DNA of 64,000 nt from contig CAMHSI010000002.1 of NCBI GenBank assembly GCA_946187775.1, positions 18,537 through 82,536 on the forward strand. Direction: 5' to 3'. Positions within the stretch are counted from its first letter, which is position 1, and every line of letters begins with the position of its first letter. The notes under the pieces are model-generated. The model saw only the letters and a list, made by a program, of their open reading frames with translations. It did not search any database and was not told the origin of the DNA. The position numbers and the translations under genes are program-made. This DNA comes from an uncultured Clostridia bacterium. Lineage in GTDB: Bacteria; Bacillota; Clostridia; Christensenellales; Aristaeellaceae. Positions 11,863 to 20,188 of the stretch are shown here, one piece after another.

Positions 11863-11931
11863 TCAGGGCGGTTCCGGGCCGTTTCTGAAATCCCCGGATC
11901 CGTTGAAAAACATAGCATTCACAGCCTTTCT

Positions 11932-11940
11932 ATTATACCA
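11932..11940 (-). promoter_or_regulatory. Extended -10 promoter element of gyrBA
   Basis: Minus strand TGGTATAAT, a perfect extended -10, about 118 bases upstream of the gyrB start codon. A -35 is weak (TTCCGT at 17 bases). The rest of the 226-base gap between gyrB and the upstream cyclase gene shows nothing else recognisable. Confidence 0.6.
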
Positions 11941-12040
11941 CTTTCATGGCCGGAACGGAAGGGTTTTCTGAATTTTTCTTTCCTATTTATACGTAAATCA
12001 GAAGGGGTCCGTACATTTCGGTTCAGCCGCGGGATCCCGG

Positions 12041-13099
12041 TCAGGCCAGGGTCTCCCCGTCAATCCGGATCCTCGCCGCGATCATTTTTGCCAGGAAATA
12101 CAGCAGGGCGCATTCCGCTTCCTGCCAGATCCGCCGGTTTCTGGGCTCCGCGCAGATCAGGTATCCGTCCGTCTCCCCGTCCATGCTGACCCGGACCACG
12201 CACAGGGTTTCAATCTCCCGCTCCGCCAGTGCCGCGTAAAAAGCCGGGCTTCTTTCCTTCACCTTCTCCAGGCTGTTGTCGGAAAACATGTCCTCATTGC
12301 GGATCAGCTCATCCAGGTCCTGAACCGGTACCGCAACCCCGCTGTTTCGTACCGCCCTCATCACCCTGTCGCGTCCCGTGTAATAGAGTTCGGAAATCTG
12401 CAGCTCCTCCATCAGAAGCGGCATCACGCTGTGAAGCCGGTTCCGGAGGCCGGGAACCATCTCAAAGGCCCGGATCACCCGGCTGTAGGTGGTATACATC
12501 CCCTTCCGGGCAATCTGGCGGATCACGATATCCCGGTGTTTTTCCTTCACATAGATGATATAGCAGTTCCGTCCCTTGGTCTTTCCGCGGTACAGGGTCT
12601 TGTCGATCATTTCAAACAGCTCGTCGTAATTCCGGGTGTCCGCCGGGTAAATGGCGCATCCCACCGTGGCGGTCACAAAGGGACTGCAGTCCCCGGCCGC
12701 CACGTTCCTGCGCAGCACGCTTCCGTCATACAGGGAGGTGAAGAATGCTTTTACATCGTCATAGTTCGTGTCCCGCAGGTTTACCATCAGGAACTCATCC
12801 CCGCCGAAGCGGCCCACAACCCCGAATTCCCGCACCCTCTCCGCCAGGCTCCGAGCCACGTCCGCCAGCACCGCGTCCCCGATATGGTGTCCGTAGGTGT
12901 CGTTGACAAACTTGAAGTTGTCCAGGTCCACCATCGCGAAGGAAAAAGGAATTTCATGCGCGATCAGCCACTGGGCAAACCACAGGATATGGCCGCGGGA
13001 AACCAGCCCGGTCAGCTGGTCCAGGATGCCGTACATTCCTTCTTCTTCTATTTTTTCAGCGAAATATGGATATTTCCTGAGCTGTTCTTCCGTATACAT
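12041..13099 (-). CDS. GGDEF diguanylate cyclase with C-terminal sensor-like domain
   Basis: A 352-residue cytoplasmic protein. A GGDEF domain occupies about residues 25-175, with the intact active-site motif RFGGDEF (99-103) and the substrate segment DLDNFKFVNDTYGH, so it should make cyclic di-GMP. The inhibitory I-site RxxD normally 5 residues before the motif reads REFG, so product inhibition is probably absent. Residues about 190-352 contain no known catalytic motif and look GAF-like in layout. There is no transmembrane segment. It follows the pectin methylesterase gene by 45 bases on the same strand with its own GGAGAGGG site, so the two are probably cotranscribed. Confidence 0.9.
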   Translation of the reverse strand: MYTEEQLRKYPYFAEKIEEEGMYGILDQLTGLVSRGHILWFAQWLIAHEIPFSFAMVDLDNFKFVNDTYGHHIGDAVLADVARSLAERVREFGVVGRFGGDEFLMVNLRDTNYDDVKAFFTSLYDGSVLRRNVAAGDCSPFVTATVGCAIYPADTRNYDELFEMIDKTLYRGKTKGRNCYIIYVKEKHRDIVIRQIARKGMYTTYSRVIRAFEMVPGLRNRLHSVMPLLMEELQISELYYTGRDRVMRAVRNSGVAVPVQDLDELIRNEDMFSDNSLEKVKERSPAFYAALAEREIETLCVVRVSMDGETDGYLICAEPRNRRIWQEAECALLYFLAKMIAARIRIDGETLA

Positions 13100-13144
13100 G
13101 GTTCATCCCTCTCCGTAAAAGGCTCTCCGGCGGGACGTTCCGGA

Positions 13145-14125
13145 TCAGTCCTGTCCCGGCCGCCATCCGTCCCCGCCGCCGAGCACCGCTTCCGGGGTGA
13201 TCCCTTCGGCTTCGGCATCCGTCAGGCGCTTCTGGGACGGATGCCGCGTTCCCTGGTCCGCCCGCTCCCCGGAGGTTTTCCATTCGCCGCAGCGGTCCGT
13301 CACAACCCGTTCTTCGTCCCAGTCGGCAAAGCCCTCCGGAGCCACATGCCCGTCCATCCGGCATTCCAGGAACAGGGTGGCGGCGTGCTTCCGCCAGGGC
13401 CTTCCCAGGTATCCTGCCCCGGGCGCGCAATCCCCCGTCAGGCTGCACCTGTGGAACACGAATCCGAAGGGAAGGCTTTCATTCGTGTTGGCGGCGGTAT
13501 ACCACCCGCCCCGCTCGTTCATGAAAAGTGTGCATCCTTCAAACCAGCACCGGTAGGGTCCGAAGATGAAGTCCACATCCCCCCGGATCAGGCAGTTCTC
13601 GAAATACTGCCGGCTGTGGGTTGCCGGGCCGTCCTCCACCCGGAGATAAGCCTCCGCGCATCCGGTCCGCTCACCGATATCCTCCTTCACGTTGGGCAGC
13701 CGCACCGGGCCGCAGAACAGCGTATCCTGGTTCGCGACCAGGCTGCAGTTCCGCCAGGTTCCCCGGTCTCCCGCCGCGTAAACGGCCACCGCCTGGCCCA
13801 CCTTCCGCCCGTCCCCCGCGTCGTTGCGGATCGTCATGTTCTCCACCGTCACATCCCTGCCGGTCACCATCAGCGTGGAGGACAGGAAGGTGCCCTTCTC
13901 CGTTCCGTCCGGATACAGGTCCTTGGCGCATCCGTTCCAGGCCAGCACCGTGTTTTCCCGGTCCTCGCCGATAAGGCGCACGCTGCTGCGGTGGATCACC
14001 GTTTTTTCCCGGTATTCCCCCCGCCGCACAAAGATTTCCCTGTCCCCGCCGTTTTCCGGCAGGGAATCAACCGCTTCCTGAATGCTTTGGAAGTCCCCGC
14101 TTCCGTCCCTGGCAACAACAATCAT
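13145..14125 (-). CDS. Pectin methylesterase (CE8), cytoplasmic
   Basis: A 326-residue carbohydrate esterase family 8 enzyme that removes methyl esters from galacturonate residues. All active-site motifs are present: GQAVAV (Gln111), QDTLF (Asp134, acid/base), DFIFG (Asp185, nucleophile) and LGRPW (Arg242). The beta-helix start VARDGSGDFQSIQEAV is intact. The protein begins directly with the catalytic fold and has no signal peptide, so it should act inside the cell on imported methylated oligogalacturonides. It has its own strong promoter, divergent from the GH4 gene, and leads an apparent operon with a diguanylate cyclase. Confidence 0.93.
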   Translation of the reverse strand: MIVVARDGSGDFQSIQEAVDSLPENGGDREIFVRRGEYREKTVIHRSSVRLIGEDRENTVLAWNGCAKDLYPDGTEKGTFLSSTLMVTGRDVTVENMTIRNDAGDGRKVGQAVAVYAAGDRGTWRNCSLVANQDTLFCGPVRLPNVKEDIGERTGCAEAYLRVEDGPATHSRQYFENCLIRGDVDFIFGPYRCWFEGCTLFMNERGGWYTAANTNESLPFGFVFHRCSLTGDCAPGAGYLGRPWRKHAATLFLECRMDGHVAPEGFADWDEERVVTDRCGEWKTSGERADQGTRHPSQKRLTDAEAEGITPEAVLGGGDGWRPGQD

Positions 14126-14161
14126 TTTTCCTTCTCCGTCTTCTGTTTTTTTCTGTCCGCT

Positions 14162-14190
14162 ATTTTACAGAACTCTCTGCCCGCCGTCAA
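14162..14190 (-). promoter_or_regulatory. Sigma-A promoter of the methylesterase-cyclase unit
   Basis: Minus strand TTGACG (14185-14190), 17-base spacer, TAAAAT (14162-14167), 36 bases before the start codon. Confidence 0.75.
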
Positions 14191-14253
14191 TGTCCCCTGT
14201 TTTGTTTGGCATATGCATTTCCTCCGGAATCCGTGGATTTCAGGGAAAAGTTC

Positions 14254-14262
14254 TGCTATAAT
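14254..14262 (+). promoter_or_regulatory. Extended -10 element of the GH4 gene
   Basis: TGCTATAAT, a perfect extended -10, 40 bases upstream of the GH4 start codon. It is divergent from the methylesterase promoter in the same 177-base gap. Confidence 0.6.
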
Positions 14263-14302
14263 CTCCTCACCGCAATATATGATCAACTGGAGGAAACTTT
14301 CT

Positions 14303-15682
14303 ATGCATAACGCAAAGGAACTGACCGTTGCCTACATCGGGGGCGGCTCCCGGGGATGGGCCTGGGGCTTTATGACGGACCTGGCCATGGATCCGGACCT
14401 GTGCGGCCTTGTCCGCCTGTACGATATCGACCGGGACGCCGCGGAGCGTAACCGGATCATCGGGGAAAAGATCAGCGCCCGTCCGGAAGCTGTTTCCCGC
14501 TGGCGCTACGAAGTCAGCAATTCCCTGGAGGAGGCCCTCACCGGGGCGGATTTCGTGGTCATCTCCATCCTTCCCGCCACCTTTGAGGAAATGCGCAGCG
14601 ATGTCCACCTGCCGGAGCGGGTCGGCGTCTTCCAGCCCGTGGGAGATACCGTAGGCGCCGGCGGCTTCATGCGGGCCATGCGCACGATTCCCATGTATGT
14701 CACCATCGCCGAAGCCATCCGGGATTACTCTCCGGATGCCTGGGTCATCAACTACACCAATCCCATGTCCCTGTGCGTCCGCACCCTGTACAAGGTCTTC
14801 CCCGGCATTCATGCCTTCGGCTGCTGCCACGAGGTTTTCGGAACCCAGAAGCTGCTGTGCAGCATGCTGGAAACCGAGGAGGGCGTTCCCGGCGTCCGCC
14901 GGCAGGACCTGCGCACCACCGTCACCGGCATCAACCACTTCACCTGGATCACCGAGGCTTCCTGGGGGGATGTGGACCTGATGCCCCTCTACGCCCGTTT
15001 TGCCGATAAATACGCGGAAAGCGGCTATGAGCAGGGTCAGGATAACAACTGGATGAATTCCCATTTCGGCTGCGCCCACCGGGTAAAATTCGACCTTTTC
15101 CGCCGTTACGGCGCCATCGCCGCCGCCGGGGATCGGCACCTGGCCGAGTTTGTCGCCCCCTGGTACACGAAGGATCCCGAAACCGTACACTCCTGGAAGT
15201 TCAGCCTGACCCCCGTTTCCTGGCGGATGGAGGACCTGAAGAACCGGCTTGCCCGGTCCGAACGGCTGGTCTCCGGCGCGGAGGAGCCCTCCCTGGCCGG
15301 TTCCGGCGAAGAGGGTCACCTGCTGCTCAAAGCCCTGCTGGGCCTGGGCGACCTGGTTTCCAACGTCAATATTCCCAACCGGGGGCAGATTCCGGATCTT
15401 CCCATGGACGCGGTGGTGGAGACCAACGCCCTGTTCACCCGCGGCCGCATCGAGCCCTTGTTTGCCGGGGCCATGCCCTCCTCCGTCCGTCCCCTGGTTG
15501 CCCGCCATGTCCTGAACCAGGAAAACACCCTGACTGCCGCCCTTGAATGCGACAGAAAGCTGGGGTTCACCACTTTCATGAATGATCCCCAGCTGGCAGC
15601 CGTATCCCCGGCCGAAGGTGAAAAACTGTTCTGTGATATGCTGGAGAACCAGCGGTCTTATCTCCCGGCGGGATGGTTCTGA
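14303..15682 (+). CDS. GH4 glycosidase, probable alpha-galacturonidase
   Basis: A 459-residue NAD- and metal-dependent glycoside hydrolase family 4 enzyme. The N-terminal dinucleotide fold reads YIGGGSRGW (11-19) with the acidic strand end LYDID (39-43). The metal ligands are Cys175 in GCCHEVFG and His212 in GINHFTW. The sugar-binding segment NYTNPM is present. The CHEV variant, rather than the CHSV of alpha-galactosidases, and the pectin context suggest a galacturonide substrate; alpha-galactosidase or alpha-glucuronidase remain possible. No signal peptide. The open frame extends far upstream, but ATG 14303 has GGAGG 8 bases before it. It ends flush against a convergent ABC ATPase gene. Confidence 0.88.
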   Translation: MHNAKELTVAYIGGGSRGWAWGFMTDLAMDPDLCGLVRLYDIDRDAAERNRIIGEKISARPEAVSRWRYEVSNSLEEALTGADFVVISILPATFEEMRSDVHLPERVGVFQPVGDTVGAGGFMRAMRTIPMYVTIAEAIRDYSPDAWVINYTNPMSLCVRTLYKVFPGIHAFGCCHEVFGTQKLLCSMLETEEGVPGVRRQDLRTTVTGINHFTWITEASWGDVDLMPLYARFADKYAESGYEQGQDNNWMNSHFGCAHRVKFDLFRRYGAIAAAGDRHLAEFVAPWYTKDPETVHSWKFSLTPVSWRMEDLKNRLARSERLVSGAEEPSLAGSGEEGHLLLKALLGLGDLVSNVNIPNRGQIPDLPMDAVVETNALFTRGRIEPLFAGAMPSSVRPLVARHVLNQENTLTAALECDRKLGFTTFMNDPQLAAVSPAEGEKLFCDMLENQRSYLPAGWF

Positions 15683-15694
15683 TTACAGAACCAT
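15673..15694. repeat. Inverted repeat across abutting convergent stop codons
   Basis: A perfect 9-bp stem (ATGGTTCTG with CAGAACCAT) and ATTA loop contains the stop codons of both converging genes, which have no spacer. There is no U-tract in either direction, so intrinsic termination is doubtful. Confidence 0.55.
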
Positions 15695-16753
15695 CTCCGT
15701 CTCCCCGTCAAAGAGGTAAATGCTTTCCTTCGGGATGTAGAAGGTCATGGGGCCGTCGCTGTCCGGCGTGTCATGGCTGTCCACCTTCAGGATGGCCCGC
15801 TGCTCCCCGCAGGTAATATACACGTTCGTATTGTCGCCCAGCATTTCTGTGAGTTCCACCTCGCAGTCAATGCGGGCGGCATTTTCCTGTTCATGGAGCA
15901 CGATGGATTCCGGCCGGAAACCGAAGACGATTTCCTTGCCCTCGCAGGCGGCAGCGTCCTCCCGCAGGGCCTTCAGGTCCACCTTCTGGTTTCCGAAGGT
16001 GATGCAGCCGTTCTCCACCCTGCTGCGCACAAAGTTCATGGGCGGCTCGCCGATGAACCCGGCCACGAACACGTTCGCCGGCTTGAAGTACAGCTCATAG
16101 GGAGTACCCACCTGCTGGATGTATCCGTCCTTCATGACCACAATCCGGTCCGCCAGGGTCATGGCTTCCGTCTGGTCATGGGTCACGTAGATGGTGGTGG
16201 ATCCCGTCTCCCGGTGGATCTGGGCGATTTCGCTGCGCATGGTCACGCGCTGCTTGGCGTCCAGGTTGCTCAGCGGTTCGTCCATCAGGAAGATGCCCAC
16301 CTTGCGGATCAGGGCACGGCCGATGGCCACGCGCTGCCGCTGGCCGCCGGAGAGGGCCCGGGGCAGCCGGTCCAGGTACTCCGTCAGACCGAGGATCTTG
16401 GCGGTTTTCTGCACCCGCTCCTCAATCACGTCCTCGTCCACGCCCTGCAGCGTCAGGCCGAAGGCAATGTTGTCGTACACCGTCATTTGGGGATACAGGG
16501 CGTAGCTCTGGAAAACCATGGCCACTTCCCGGTCCCGGGGGCTTTTTTCGTTGGCCCGGACGCCGTTGATCAGGAATTCGCCGCTGGAGATGTTCTCCAG
16601 GCCGGCGATCATTCGCAGCGTCGTGGATTTTCCGCAGCCGGAAGGTCCGACAAAAACGATAAATTCACCCTTCTCAATCTCAAGGTTGAAATTGTGCACC
16701 GCGTGAAATCCGTTCGGGTAAATCTTGTTGATGTTCTTCAGTTCAATGTACAT
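15683..16753 (-). CDS. Sugar ABC transporter ATP-binding protein (MsmK/UgpC type)
   Basis: A 356-residue ATPase of the carbohydrate-uptake-1 class. Walker A GPSGCGKST lies around residues 37-45, the Q-loop at FQSYALYP, the ABC signature LSGGQRQR, Walker B FLMDEPLSNLD and the switch VTHDQTEAM. The C-terminal TOBE/regulatory domain continues to the end. It is the last gene of the transporter/GH105 run, 20 bases after GH105, with GGAGG at its start. A second, diverged ATPase of the same class lies 2.4 kb upstream, so one may serve this transporter and the other several systems, as MsmX does. It ends exactly at the end of the converging GH4 gene. Confidence 0.95.
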   Translation of the reverse strand: MYIELKNINKIYPNGFHAVHNFNLEIEKGEFIVFVGPSGCGKSTTLRMIAGLENISSGEFLINGVRANEKSPRDREVAMVFQSYALYPQMTVYDNIAFGLTLQGVDEDVIEERVQKTAKILGLTEYLDRLPRALSGGQRQRVAIGRALIRKVGIFLMDEPLSNLDAKQRVTMRSEIAQIHRETGSTTIYVTHDQTEAMTLADRIVVMKDGYIQQVGTPYELYFKPANVFVAGFIGEPPMNFVRSRVENGCITFGNQKVDLKALREDAAACEGKEIVFGFRPESIVLHEQENAARIDCEVELTEMLGDNTNVYITCGEQRAILKVDSHDTPDSDGPMTFYIPKESIYLFDGETEMVL

Positions 16754-16773
16754 CCGTTCCTGCCTCCTTGCCG

Positions 16774-17904
16774 TTACTTATCCAGGCGTCTGATCTCGGT
16801 ATAGCAGAGCACAAAGGGCGCCGCGCCTTTCGCGTCATCCGAAACCACCGGCTCCGAAATATAGTATTCATAGCTTCCGTCCCGCCGGCGGTTGTTTTCC
16901 GGCCCAAGTCCGGCCACCAGGCAGATGTTCTCCAGGCCGACCATCCCGTCCCTGATCTTCAGGAACCGGTTCTGGATTCCCTCAAAGGTTTTCTTTCCAA
17001 GTTCCCGGAACCCTTCGTCCAGCACCCCGAGCCGGGCGCCCTTCAGCATGGCGCACGCGATCATGGCGCTTCCGCTGGTTTCGGGATAGTTCCCTTCCCG
17101 GCCCTTCTGGTCCACAACCTGCAGGTACATTCCCGTTTCCGGATCCGCGTAATGGGAGATGGCCTCCAGCAGCTCCCGAAGGGTGTCCGCCAGCTCCGCG
17201 CGTTCCTCCATTCCCTTGGGAAGGATCTCAATCAGGTCCGTCAGCGCCAGGGAATACCAGCCGATGGCCCGCAGCCAGAAGTTCTTGCTCAGGCCCGTCT
17301 CCGGATCCGCCCAGAAGGCCTTCCTGCTTGCGTCGTATCCGTGGTAGTACAAGCCGGTCTTCGGATCCCGCATCCGTTTGCGGATCGTCCGCAGCTGCTG
17401 CATGATGTCCCCGATGTCTCCCTTTCCGAAGGTGTTTTCATACATCGCCAGGAAGGGCAGCGCCATGTAGGTTCCGTCCAGCCACACCTGGTTCGGGTAA
17501 ATCAGCTTGTGCCAGAAGTTCCCTTCCTCCGTACGGGGCTGTTCCTTCAGGCTCCGGTACAGGTACTCGGCGGCCTTCCGGTACTTTTCATTCTCCGTCC
17601 GGGCATACAGGGGAAACAGGATCCGGCCTTCGTTGTAATCATCCAGGGCGTGCTTGTCCGCTTCGAAGGTGTCAACGGTTCCGTCCTCCCGGACGAAGCT
17701 GTCCCCCACCTGCTCCACAAAAGCCGCGTACCGGTCGTCCCCGGTAATCTCTGTCATGGCCAGCAGCGCCGTCAGCATGCATCCGTCAATATAGTTCCAG
17801 CTGACATCCTTGCCTTCCCTGATCTTTTCCAGGTTCCAGGCTGTCCGCCGGGGAGTGCTGCGCCGGACCAGCTCCAGAATGTACCGCTCAATCGTCTCGT
17901 GCAT
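16774..17904 (-). CDS. GH105 unsaturated galacturonyl/rhamnogalacturonyl hydrolase
   Basis: A 376-residue YteR/YesR-type hydrolase with an (alpha/alpha)6 barrel. It releases the unsaturated uronate from the non-reducing end of lyase-made pectic oligosaccharides. Family hallmarks are NQVWLDGTYMALPFL (with the putative catalytic Asp), the NFWLRAIGWY segment and ISEPVVSDDAKGAAPFVL at the end. No signal peptide, so it is intracellular. The released unsaturated uronate feeds KduI and KduD encoded upstream in the locus. The frame is open to 18339, but ATG 17904 has GAGGTAAGC in front and leaves only 2 bases to the preceding gene. No pectate or rhamnogalacturonan lyase is in the window. Confidence 0.92.
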   Translation of the reverse strand: MHETIERYILELVRRSTPRRTAWNLEKIREGKDVSWNYIDGCMLTALLAMTEITGDDRYAAFVEQVGDSFVREDGTVDTFEADKHALDDYNEGRILFPLYARTENEKYRKAAEYLYRSLKEQPRTEEGNFWHKLIYPNQVWLDGTYMALPFLAMYENTFGKGDIGDIMQQLRTIRKRMRDPKTGLYYHGYDASRKAFWADPETGLSKNFWLRAIGWYSLALTDLIEILPKGMEERAELADTLRELLEAISHYADPETGMYLQVVDQKGREGNYPETSGSAMIACAMLKGARLGVLDEGFRELGKKTFEGIQNRFLKIRDGMVGLENICLVAGLGPENNRRRDGSYEYYISEPVVSDDAKGAAPFVLCYTEIRRLDK

Positions 17905-17906
17905 GC

Positions 17907-18539
17907 TTACCTCGCTTGTTTTTTCGCGTCCTCCACCATCCGACGGATCAGGCGTTTTGCTCCCAGCAGCAGCAGGTCCCAGCACACGGTGAACAGGCCG
18001 AACAGGATCGGCTCCACGCCCAGGACCACCCGCTCCGTCTCCCCGGTGGCGGCGGCAGCGACGCTGTTGATGGTGTTGTAGGTCATCACCACCAGCGCCA
18101 GCAGCACAAATCCGTACAGCACGTTCAGGGGCAGGCTTACGAAGCCTTTCTTTCCGAACATCATCCACCGGTCGTTGGCTCCCGGGGTCTTCGCGTAGTA
18201 GCGGAAGATATTGTTCACCAGCAGGTCCGTCACGAACCCCAGGGCGAGCCCCAGGATCAGCAGCTGGTTCTCCTGGTTCTGGATCATCATGCCCAGTCCC
18301 CAGTAGAAGAAGAAGCAGACTGCTCCGGCAAACCACCATTTGATCAGGATGACCTTGACCCAGTCCTTCAGGTGGATCTGTGGGCCGGAGCGGTATTTCC
18401 GCAGTTCCTTTTCACTGACCTTCGGGCTGTTGGTCACATCCGCCGTCACCAGGTCCTCCACGGCCTTGGTGTTCAGCTGGTAGTATTCCGCCGTTGTGCG
18501 CGGCTTCTCCGGTTCAGCCCTCCGGCTTTTCCTTCCCAT
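17907..18539 (-). CDS. Uncharacterised 4-TM membrane protein in transporter operon
   Basis: A 210-residue protein I do not recognise. A basic, soluble N-terminus of about 55 residues (GRKSRRAEPEKPRT) is followed by roughly four hydrophobic segments (about 60-85, 90-110, 135-155, 180-200), with a short polar loop around TPGANDRW. The C-terminus is basic (RLIRRMVEDAKKQAR), suggesting both ends are cytoplasmic. It is packed between GH105 (2 bases) and another small membrane gene (3 bases), so it is made with the transporter. A transporter accessory or assembly factor is the obvious guess; no motif supports it. Confidence 0.85.
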   Translation of the reverse strand: MGRKSRRAEPEKPRTTAEYYQLNTKAVEDLVTADVTNSPKVSEKELRKYRSGPQIHLKDWVKVILIKWWFAGAVCFFFYWGLGMMIQNQENQLLILGLALGFVTDLLVNNIFRYYAKTPGANDRWMMFGKKGFVSLPLNVLYGFVLLALVVMTYNTINSVAAAATGETERVVLGVEPILFGLFTVCWDLLLLGAKRLIRRMVEDAKKQAR

Positions 18540-18542
18540 GGA

Positions 18543-19106
18543 TCAGGCGTCCTCTCCGCTGATGTCAATTTCACCCATATCCTCGTTGCCTTCCACCGCC
18601 ACGCTGGTGTTGATGCGCTTGATCAGCGGCTTGTACACCGGCAGCAGTGCCGTCAGGGCCGCGCCGATGATCAGCAGGATCTCATGCACCTTCAGCATGT
18701 TCCGGGCATTGGTGATAAAGATGTTGGCGCCATCCGCGCTGATGGGGTTGTCCGCCCGGGTGATCGCCTCCGTAATCCGCCGGCCGTAGAAAACGTCGCA
18801 GTAGAAGATGATGGCCAGCATTACGAACAGCAGCACCAGCATGGGAATGTTTGTCTTCTTCCGGTGAGGAAAGGAGTTCAGGAAACATACCAGGCTCAGG
18901 ATGCTCAGCAGCATCGTCGCGAACTCGGCAAGTCCCATACCGTTGCCGTAGATCTTTGCCGTGGTATTGGAAATCTGGGTCAGGTTCAGGCTGTAGTACA
19001 CAAACGCCGCCGCCAGCACCACCAGGGCGATCATCTGGGGCTTCCGTTTCAGCGCCACCATCCATTTCCGCAGGAACTCCGGCTTTTTCGAAGGAGCCTT
19101 TGCCAT
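18543..19106 (-). CDS. Uncharacterised 4-TM membrane protein in transporter operon
   Basis: A 187-residue membrane protein of unknown family. After a Lys-rich N-terminus (AKAPSKKPEFLRKW) come hydrophobic segments at about 27-45, 62-78, 88-105 and 145-160, and an acidic C-terminal tail (VEGNEDMGEIDISGEDA). The ATG at 19106 is preferred to a GTG two codons earlier because GGAGG sits at better spacing. It begins 2 bases after the ABC ATPase gene and ends 3 bases before the next membrane gene. Its layout resembles the other unknown membrane proteins of this operon, but I see no convincing sequence identity between them. Confidence 0.85.
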   Translation of the reverse strand: MAKAPSKKPEFLRKWMVALKRKPQMIALVVLAAAFVYYSLNLTQISNTTAKIYGNGMGLAEFATMLLSILSLVCFLNSFPHRKKTNIPMLVLLFVMLAIIFYCDVFYGRRITEAITRADNPISADGANIFITNARNMLKVHEILLIIGAALTALLPVYKPLIKRINTSVAVEGNEDMGEIDISGEDA

Positions 19107-19108
19107 AA

Positions 19109-20185
19109 TCACTTCTCCTCCTTCCGAATTGCGTTCGTGGTATCCTTGTCAAAGAAGTGCTTCCGGCCGAATTTCATCGCTGCGGTATCTCCGTTGTGGT
19201 ATTCCTCCCAGCCGCGGAGCTTGGCCACGATGTGGCTGTTGTCGCCGATATAGCCGTGCACAAGGGTGTTCATTCCCAGGTTCTCGTTGTTGGTGACCCG
19301 GATCTGCAGGTTTCCGTCCGCGCTCACGTCCTCCGGACGGACGCCCAGGATGATTTCCTTGCCGTAATAATCCTTCAGGGTATCCTTCTCCTCATCGGAG
19401 AGCTCAACCTCAAATCCGTTGCCCTTCAGCTTTCCGTCCTCAAATCCCATACCGTTGTAGAAATTCATGGGAGGAAGTCCGATAAAGCCCGCTACGAAGG
19501 TGTTCGCCGGCTTGTCATAAAGTTCCAGCGGCGTGCCGATCTGCTGCACATGGCCCATGGACATACACACGATCCGGTCCGCCAGGGTCAGCGCTTCCGT
19601 CTGGTCATGGGTAACGTAAAGCATGGTAGCCTGCAGCCGTTTGTGCAGCAGCAGGATTTCCCGCCTTGTGGCGCCGCGCAGCTTGGCGTCCAGGTTGCTC
19701 AGCGGTTCGTCAAACAGGAACACCTTCGGGTTCCGGACGATGGAGCGGCCCATGGCTACCCGCTGCCGCTGTCCGCCGGAAAGCTGTGCCGGCTTCTTGT
19801 TCAGCTGGCTGGTAAGGCCAAGGATTTCCGCCGCCGCCAGGACCTTTTTGTGAATCACATTGGGATCCTCTTTCCGCAGCGTCAGGGAGAACGCCATGTT
19901 TTCATAAATGGTCATATGTCCGTACAGGGCGTAGTTCTGGAACACCATGGCCATATCCCGGTCCTTGGCCGGGGTCTGGGTAATGTCCCGTCCATCCAGC
20001 AGCAGGTGTCCGGCGGAGATATCCTCCAGTCCGGCTACCATCCGCAGGGTTGTACTCTTGCCGCATCCGGAGGGGCCGACCAGGACGATCAGCTCGCCGT
20101 CCGCAACGTCCATGTTGAAGTCGTATACGGCCTGCACTTTGTTGTCATAGATCTTATCCAGATGCTGCAGTTTCAGTTCAGCCAT
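19109..20185 (-). CDS. Sugar ABC transporter ATP-binding protein (MsmX/UgpC type)
   Basis: A 358-residue carbohydrate ABC ATPase with Walker A GPSGCGKST, Q-loop FQNYALYG, signature LSGGQRQRVAMG, Walker B FLFDEPLSNLD, switch VTHDQTEAL and a C-terminal TOBE domain (ILGVRPEDV). GGAGG lies upstream of its ATG. It sits in the middle of four small membrane-protein genes with spacers of 2-3 bases, inside the binding-protein/permease operon, so it is the better candidate for the dedicated ATPase of this transporter. It is clearly different in sequence from the ATPase at 15683-16753. Confidence 0.95.
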   Translation of the reverse strand: MAELKLQHLDKIYDNKVQAVYDFNMDVADGELIVLVGPSGCGKSTTLRMVAGLEDISAGHLLLDGRDITQTPAKDRDMAMVFQNYALYGHMTIYENMAFSLTLRKEDPNVIHKKVLAAAEILGLTSQLNKKPAQLSGGQRQRVAMGRSIVRNPKVFLFDEPLSNLDAKLRGATRREILLLHKRLQATMLYVTHDQTEALTLADRIVCMSMGHVQQIGTPLELYDKPANTFVAGFIGLPPMNFYNGMGFEDGKLKGNGFEVELSDEEKDTLKDYYGKEIILGVRPEDVSADGNLQIRVTNNENLGMNTLVHGYIGDNSHIVAKLRGWEEYHNGDTAAMKFGRKHFFDKDTTNAIRKEEK

Positions 20186-20188
20186 GGA

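Noticed and set aside
12431-14302. A 5' extension of the GH4 frame giving a 1083-residue protein
   Set aside because: The extension runs antisense through the cyclase and methylesterase genes and through the divergent promoters. GGAGG at the internal ATG 14303 and family length fix the start.
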